A DNA stretch of 29,119 bases. It comes from Streptomyces sp. WM6378 (GTDB lineage: Bacteria > Actinomycetota > Actinomycetes > Streptomycetales > Streptomycetaceae). The notes under the pieces are model-generated. The model was not told where the DNA came from and did no database searches. It saw only the letters and a program-made list of their open reading frames with translations. Position 1 is the first letter of the stretch. Each line of letters opens with the position of its first letter. The position numbers were made by a program, and so were the translations under genes. The stretch spans positions 1 to 29,119 of the forward strand of contig NZ_LGDD01000093.1 of assembly GCF_001279695.1 (NCBI RefSeq). Direction: 5' to 3'. Positions 24,695 through 29,119 of this stretch are shown piece after piece.

Positions 24695-24789
24695 ACAAGG
24701 CTGGTGAGGGACGGGGACGGCGTGTGATCACAGTGGCCACGCCGCCGAGGTCCTGCCCCGACGGCCCGCGCATGCACGAGAGGACGGCC

Positions 24790-27447
24790 ATGAACCACTA
24801 CGTGTACGAGTTCGCCGAAGGCAGCCGGGAGATGGCCGACCTGCTCGGAGGCAAGGGCGCCAACCTGGCCGAGATGACCCGCATGGGACTGCCCGTCCCG
24901 CCCGGCTTCATCGTGACGACCACGGCCTGCCGGGTCTTCCTGGCCACCGGAACCGAACCGCCCGAGCTGGGTGTCGAGGTCGCGCATGCCCTGGCCGGCC
25001 TGGAGAGGGCGGCCGGACGCGGCCTGGGCCGGACCGACGATCCGTTGCTGCTCTCGGTCCGCTCCGGCGGCCGCTACTCGATGCCGGGGATGATGGAGAC
25101 GATCCTCGACATCGGTCTGTGCGACGCCACCGTGGCCGGGTTGGCCAAGGCTTCGGGGCAGGAGCGCTTCGCCTGGGACTCGTACCGCAGGCTGCTGCAG
25201 ATGTTCGGGCACACGGTGATGGGCGTCGACGGCGAGCTCTTCGAGCAGGCCATCACCAGCCTGAAAGCGGCGCGCGGTGCCACCGACGACCACGAACTGG
25301 ATGCCGCCGATCTCATCCTGCTGACCGAGAAGTTCAAGGCGCTCATCCACCGGGAGTCGGGTGAGCGGTTCCCCCAGGACCCCGTCGAGCAGCTGCACCG
25401 GGCCATCCGTGCTGTGTTCGCCTCCTGGAACGGGGAGCGCGCACGGACATATCGCAGGCGGGACCACATTCCCGATGATCTGGGCACCGCCGTGACCGTT
25501 CAGGCGATGGTCTTCGGCAATCTGGGCGAGGGCTCCGGCACCGGTGTCGCCTTCACCCGCGACCCAGCCACCGGCGAGCGCGGTGTGTACGGCGACTACC
25601 TGCCGGACGCCCAGGGCGAGGACGTCGTCTCGGGTGTCCGCAATGCCGTACCGCTTGCCGAACTGAAGCAGCTGGCCCCGCACGCCTATGTCGAACTCAG
25701 CGACCATCTGCGGACGTTGGAGCGTCACTACGAGGACCTCTGCGACGTCGAGTTCACCCTTGAGCGCGGCAAGCTGTGGATCCTGCAGACGCGCGTCGGC
25801 AAGCGGACCGCCGAGGCGGCCTTCCGCATCGCGTACGACTTGCTGGACGAGCGTCTGATCGACCGCCGCGAGGCTCTGTCCCGGGTCAACGGCGCACATC
25901 TCACGCGTCTGCTCTTCCCGCGCTTCGCGACCGACGCCGCCGGCGCACCGCTCGCGACGGGGATCGCCGCCTCACCAGGCGCAGCCGTGGGCGCGGTCGT
26001 CTTCGACTCGGCGACCGCGGTCCGGCGCGCGGCCGCTGGAGAACCCACGGTCCTGGTACGCGGGGAGACCACACCCGACGACCTCCCCGGCATGATCGCC
26101 GCGCAGGCCGTCCTCACCACCCGGGGCGGCAAGACGAGCCATGCCGCCGTGGTCGCCCGCGGGATGGGCAAGGTCTGCGTCTGTGGCGCCGAGTCCCTGG
26201 TCGTCGATCCGGAAGGCCGCTGCCTGACCACCCGCTCCGGGGTCGTCGTCCGCGAGGGTGACACGGTCTCGGTGGACGGCACCGCCGGCACGGTCCACCT
26301 AGGAGCCCTGCCGCTCACCACCTCCGACGTCGGCCGGGCCCTGGAGTCCGGCAAGCAGACCGGGCCGACGTCGGCGGCCGTACTGCGCGCCCTGTCCCAC
26401 GCCGACGCGGTACGCCGCCTTGAGGTACGGGCCAATGCCGACACTCCCGAGGACGCGGCGCGCGCCCGCCGCTTCGGCGCCCAGGGCATCGGGCTGTGCC
26501 GCACGGAGCACATGTTCCTCGGCCAGCGCAAAGCCCTGGTCGAAGCGATGATCCTGGCCGACGACGATGCGGCGCGCGGGCAGGCACTCTCCGCCCTGCT
26601 GCCACCGCAGCGATCGGACTTCAAAGCGATTCTGGCTGCGATGGACGGGCTGCCGGTGACCATCCGCCTGCTGGATCCGCCGCTTCACGAATTCCTCCCC
26701 GACCGGACGGAACTCGCCGTGCGCGTCGCCACGGCCGCACCTCCCAATCCGCGCGACGTCCAGCTCCTGGCCGCCGTCGAGCGCATGCACGAACGCAATC
26801 CCATGCTCGGTCTGCGCGGTGTCCGACTCGCCCTGGCCGTACCGGGCCTGGTGGCCATGCAGGTACGGGCGATCGCGGAAGCAGTCGCCCAGCGGATGCG
26901 CGACGGCGGCAGCCCGCGGGCCGAAATCATGATCCCGCTCGTAGGCACCGTCGAGGAGCTGCGCCTCGTACGGGCCGAGGCAGAGCGGGTCTTGGCCGAG
27001 GTAGCCAACGAGACGGGGCAGGCCTTCCACTGCCCGATCGGCACCATGATCGAGTTGCCGCGTGCGGCTCTGACCGCGAGCCGCATCGCGCAGGCCGCCG
27101 ACTTCTTCTCGTTCGGAACCAACGACCTCACCCAGACGACGTGGGGCCTGTCCCGCGACGACGCGGAGGCATCGTTCTTCCCGCGCTACCTGGACCGGGG
27201 AATCTTCACGGATTCGCCGTTCGAGACCCTCGACGAAGAAGGCGTCGGCCGACTGGTGACGATCGCCGTCCAGGAGGGCCGCGCCGCCAATGCCCATCTG
27301 TCCATGGGAGTTTGCGGCGAACACGGCGGTGACCCGGCCTCCATCCACTTCTTCCACCGCGCCGGGATCGACTACGTCTCCTGCTCTCCGTTCCGCGTTC
27401 CGGCGGCCCGCCTCGAAGCGGGCAGGGCAGCCCTGGCCGCCCCCTGA
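24790..27447 (+). CDS. ppdK: Pyruvate, phosphate dikinase
   Basis: 885 residues, the usual PPDK length. The N-terminal nucleotide-binding domain starts with LLGGKGANLAEMTRMGLPVPPGF. The swivelling phosphohistidine is H451 (GGKTSHAAVVARGMG). The C-terminal PEP/pyruvate barrel contains FGTNDLTQTTWG and catalytic C842 (GVCGEHGGDP). PPDK interconverts pyruvate, ATP and phosphate with PEP, AMP and PPi; it can feed gluconeogenesis or make ATP from PPi. ATG 24790 has GAGAGGA about 6 nt upstream; another ATG at 24772 is less well placed. M. tuberculosis ppdK is linked to non-replicating states and SCO0208 lies close to OsdR in S. coelicolor, so the context is familiar. Confidence 0.95.
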   Translation: MNHYVYEFAEGSREMADLLGGKGANLAEMTRMGLPVPPGFIVTTTACRVFLATGTEPPELGVEVAHALAGLERAAGRGLGRTDDPLLLSVRSGGRYSMPGMMETILDIGLCDATVAGLAKASGQERFAWDSYRRLLQMFGHTVMGVDGELFEQAITSLKAARGATDDHELDAADLILLTEKFKALIHRESGERFPQDPVEQLHRAIRAVFASWNGERARTYRRRDHIPDDLGTAVTVQAMVFGNLGEGSGTGVAFTRDPATGERGVYGDYLPDAQGEDVVSGVRNAVPLAELKQLAPHAYVELSDHLRTLERHYEDLCDVEFTLERGKLWILQTRVGKRTAEAAFRIAYDLLDERLIDRREALSRVNGAHLTRLLFPRFATDAAGAPLATGIAASPGAAVGAVVFDSATAVRRAAAGEPTVLVRGETTPDDLPGMIAAQAVLTTRGGKTSHAAVVARGMGKVCVCGAESLVVDPEGRCLTTRSGVVVREGDTVSVDGTAGTVHLGALPLTTSDVGRALESGKQTGPTSAAVLRALSHADAVRRLEVRANADTPEDAARARRFGAQGIGLCRTEHMFLGQRKALVEAMILADDDAARGQALSALLPPQRSDFKAILAAMDGLPVTIRLLDPPLHEFLPDRTELAVRVATAAPPNPRDVQLLAAVERMHERNPMLGLRGVRLALAVPGLVAMQVRAIAEAVAQRMRDGGSPRAEIMIPLVGTVEELRLVRAEAERVLAEVANETGQAFHCPIGTMIELPRAALTASRIAQAADFFSFGTNDLTQTTWGLSRDDAEASFFPRYLDRGIFTDSPFETLDEEGVGRLVTIAVQEGRAANAHLSMGVCGEHGGDPASIHFFHRAGIDYVSCSPFRVPAARLEAGRAALAAP

Positions 27448-27474
27448 AACCGGGCGGACCCCGCACAACCGATG

Positions 27475-27511
27475 TGGCCCGACCGGCCCTTGTCGAGGGC
27501 CGGTCCGCCCC
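27475..27511. promoter_or_regulatory. Paired DevR/OsdR-like operators upstream of hsp20
   Basis: TGGCCCGACCGGCCCT (27475-27490) and AGGGCCGGTCCGCCCC (27496-27511) have centres exactly 21 bp apart; the second is followed by TGCCC and ends 67 nt before ATG 27579. Each differs from consensus at two or three arm positions. The alpha-crystallin gene hspX is a classic DosR target with paired sites, so the arrangement is as expected. Confidence 0.7.
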
Positions 27512-27578
27512 TGCCCGCATATGCGTCGCGGGGGTACTTCTGAAGGTAAGGAAGGAAACCCGGCAGAAGGAGCGCAAG

Positions 27579-27995
27579 ATGAGCGGAATGATCGAGCGGC
27601 TGCCTGGCTGGCCCCCTCAGTTCCCCGACCTGTTCAGCTGGGTCGAAGCGGGCCTGCCGAGCGCCCCAGGGATCCACAACATTCGCATCGAGGAAGCCCT
27701 CACGGACGAGGCGTACACCCTGCGTGCCGAACTCCCCGGGATCGACCCCGCCCACGACGTCGAACTCACCATGACGGAGGGCGTGTTGACCCTGCGCGCC
27801 GAGCGCAGGGCCGAGACAACCGATAAGCACCACACCGAGTTCCGCTACGGAAGCTTCGCCCGCTCGGTCCGGCTGCCGGCCGGAGCGCAGGGGGACGAAA
27901 CAACCGCGGAATACAAGGACGGGGTCCTGACCATTACGGTCCCGTTGACAAACCCCAAGGTGAGCACCCGGACCATCACGGTGCGGCGCACCTGA
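27579..27995 (+). CDS. Small heat shock protein (Hsp20/alpha-crystallin)
   Basis: 138 residues. A short N-terminal arm (LPGWPPQFPDLFSWVEAG) precedes an alpha-crystallin domain at about 32-130 with AELPGIDPAHDVELTMTEGVLTLRAE, FRYGSFARSVRLPAG and YKDGVLTITVPL. It is an ATP-independent holdase, expected to form oligomers in the cytoplasm. ATG 27579 is supported by AGAAGGAG upstream; extension to earlier codons gives no family similarity. Counterpart of HspX/Acr (Rv2031c), one of the most strongly DosR-induced proteins. Followed by a terminator-like stem. Confidence 0.94.
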   Translation: MSGMIERLPGWPPQFPDLFSWVEAGLPSAPGIHNIRIEEALTDEAYTLRAELPGIDPAHDVELTMTEGVLTLRAERRAETTDKHHTEFRYGSFARSVRLPAGAQGDETTAEYKDGVLTITVPLTNPKVSTRTITVRRT

Positions 27996-28011
27996 CGTCG
28001 CGTCAACGACT

Positions 28012-28047
28012 GGCCTGTGCGCCCGGGGACAGCGGCGCGCACAGGTC
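28012..28047 (+). terminator. Probable terminator stem after hsp20
   Basis: CCTGTGCGC (28014-28022) and GCGCACAGG (28037-28045) form a perfect 9-bp stem with a 14-nt loop, extended by a G-U and a G-C pair outside. It begins 16 nt after the hsp20 stop. There is no U-run, which is common for Streptomyces terminators. Confidence 0.55.
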
Positions 28048-28221
28048 CCGGCACACCAGCTCGTGCACCCGTTGCACCGTTGTGTCTGCACATAGGCCGC
28101 AGCATACGAGCCGTCCCCCCTCCGTGCTCCACCGCCGCTCGAAGGCGGGAAGTCAGGGCCGGTACGCAGCACTGACCGACGGGGCGGCAGCCGTTGCCGG
28201 ACCGTCATTCTCGATGCGGCC

Positions 28222-28600
28222 GTGCGCGCCTACTGGACACGTGCGCGGACGGCTGCGGCGATCGCGGCCGACACTCCACCACCAGCATCCCGGCCAGTGC
28301 CGCTCCAGCCGAGACGACGCCCCCGACTGCCGCGTCCTCGGCTCAGACGCTGGCCGGGCATGACGCACGCAGCGTGGGGCAAGCTCTTCGTCCGCAAATC
28401 GCACCAGGATTTCACCGACAGCCAGGGCGACACGTCGAAGCAGCACGCGTGCTCGGACGCCGACGGCTACCCCGACCCGGACAACGCCACCCGCACCGCC
28501 GTGAACTGCCGCCTCGGCAGCGGAACCTCCGGAGGCCCCTTCGCCCCGAACACTGGGACAAGGTCCCCGGCATCATCCGGAGCCACTCTGCAGATCCCAC
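28222..28600 (+). pseudogene. Decayed secreted trypsin-like serine protease fragment
   Basis: Pieces of one protein appear in alternating frames. From GTG 28222, a signal-peptide-like start RAYWTRARTAAAIAA is in frame 1. Then TTSIPASAAPAETTPP, as after a secretion signal, is in frame 3. Then frame 1 from about 28360 carries WGKLFVRKSHQDFTDSQGD and ends with RLGSGTSGGPF, which resembles the GxSGGP catalytic-Ser segment of trypsin-like proteases. The segment between, which should hold the catalytic His and Asp, is too short. At least two frameshifts and a large deletion are needed. The end point is uncertain, as similarity fades after about 28560. Recognition is by eye only. Confidence 0.4.
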
Positions 28601-28930
28601 GAAGAAGCCACCTGGCACCAGGCAATCTCGGACTCATGAAGGAGTGCTGACCGACCCGAGCGGCAGAGTCACACCCCAACTGAGATTGTCGAGAACCCAC
28701 AACTCGCCCGCTCGCACACAAGCGCGGACACGACAGTCAGAGCCCTTTGCCACCCCTGGCCGGCACCCGTCAGGTCAGGGGTCAGCAATGAGGCGAGCGC
28801 GTCTCGCCACGAGCGCTCCCCAGACGCACTAAACGTTCAGCGATATACCCGCACGCGAAAATGACGCATCGTCAGCAAGGTCAGCATTGGGTCTACCAAA
28901 CCCGCCCACACAAGCTCACACACTGGACGA
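28601..28930. other. Intergenic stretch without a recognised gene
   Basis: No reading frame here has a ribosome site, a plausible start and protein-like sequence. Base composition is less GC-rich around 28825-28920 (for example AAACGTTCAGCGATATA), unlike the coding part of the window, which fits non-coding DNA. No repeat, tRNA or operator copy was found. Confidence 0.5.
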
Positions 28931-28967
28931 CGGAACCCCTCCCGCGCACCAGACTGGAGGGGTTCCG
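28931..28967. terminator. Strong bidirectional terminator-like stem-loop
   Basis: CGGAACCCCTCC (28931-28942) and GGAGGGGTTCCG (28956-28967) form a perfect 12-bp stem with a 13-nt loop. It has no U-run on either strand, so direction is open; it may end transcription from a gene beyond the right edge on the minus strand or mark the end of the decayed protease gene. Confidence 0.6.
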
Positions 28968-29119
28968 TACGACATCCATCGATCGCTTTCAGGGCCGACG
29001 CCTACCAGCCCCACCGCCCGGGCCCGATCGCCCATAAGCGCAGATCAGCGCACCCGACCCCGCGCTTTCAGGGGCACTGCCGGCAGCTCCGGCGCCGGGA
29101 TCGGCCCCCCGTCGTACCC

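Noticed and set aside
29045..29119. Possible C-terminal end of a minus-strand gene entering from the right edge (ends PLKARGRVR)
   Set aside because: Only 24 codons are visible, with no recognisable motif; the sequence beyond the window is needed.
1..29119. CRISPR arrays, tRNA or rRNA genes, insertion sequences and attachment sites
   Set aside because: I looked for regular direct repeats, cloverleaf sequences, transposase motifs and terminal inverted repeats and saw none. The only dispersed repeat found is the operator palindrome.

Overview
The window is high-GC actinobacterial DNA and most likely comes from a Streptomyces or close relative. The supporting signs are dense GC-ending codon use, GTG starts, purine-rich ribosome sites, many 4-nt stop/start overlaps, and protein families that match the hypoxia/dormancy gene islands of actinomycetes. 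Nearly every gene has a functional counterpart in the DosR/DevR dormancy regulon of Mycobacterium tuberculosis or the OsdR regulon of Streptomyces coelicolor.

Layout. (1) 1-1253: the 3' part of hypF and then hypC, both [NiFe]-hydrogenase maturation genes; the 5' end of hypF is cut by the window edge. (2) 1364-6191: a run of five genes encoding a GNAT/acyl-CoA-synthetase fusion (PatA-like), a CBS-BON protein, a small SHOCT membrane protein, a HemG-like flavodoxin and an Rv1733c-like membrane protein. (3) 6296-13585: a group 3b-type cytoplasmic NAD(P)-linked [NiFe] hydrogenase operon (hydB, a cNMP-binding-domain protein, hydG, hydD, hydA), followed in the same run by a second CBS-BON protein, hypD and hypE. 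(4) 13679-16094: a DevR/OsdR-like response regulator facing a cytosolic double-GAF histidine kinase of the DevS/OsdK type. (5) 16501-20423: PPK2, two full-length universal stress proteins, one internally shortened universal stress protein and a second flavodoxin. (6) 20471-27447: GAPDH, a beta-phosphoglucomutase-like HAD enzyme, a GH65 disaccharide phosphorylase and pyruvate phosphate dikinase. (7) 27579-27995: a small heat shock protein. (8) 27996-29119: a terminator-like stem, a decayed secreted-protease gene and otherwise no supported gene.

The main observation is regulatory. A 16-bp imperfect palindrome with consensus GGGGCCGnnCGGCCCC lies in every intergenic space longer than about 60 bp. 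It is usually paired, with centres 20-21 bp apart, and in the clearest cases it ends about 65-80 nt upstream of the start codon. The response regulator in the middle of the window keeps the DosR residues for DNA contact and phosphorylation. The window therefore reads as one regulon with its own regulator, sensor and targets.

Working model (inference): when oxygen or redox state changes, the haem-type GAF kinase activates the regulator. The regulator then induces a hydrogenase that can discharge NAD(P)H as H2, a phosphate-sparing carbon route (disaccharide phosphorolysis, phosphoglucomutase, GAPDH, PPDK), polyphosphate kinase, stress proteins and a chaperone. An acetyltransferase and CBS/cNMP-binding proteins could link the response to acetyl-CoA and nucleotide levels.
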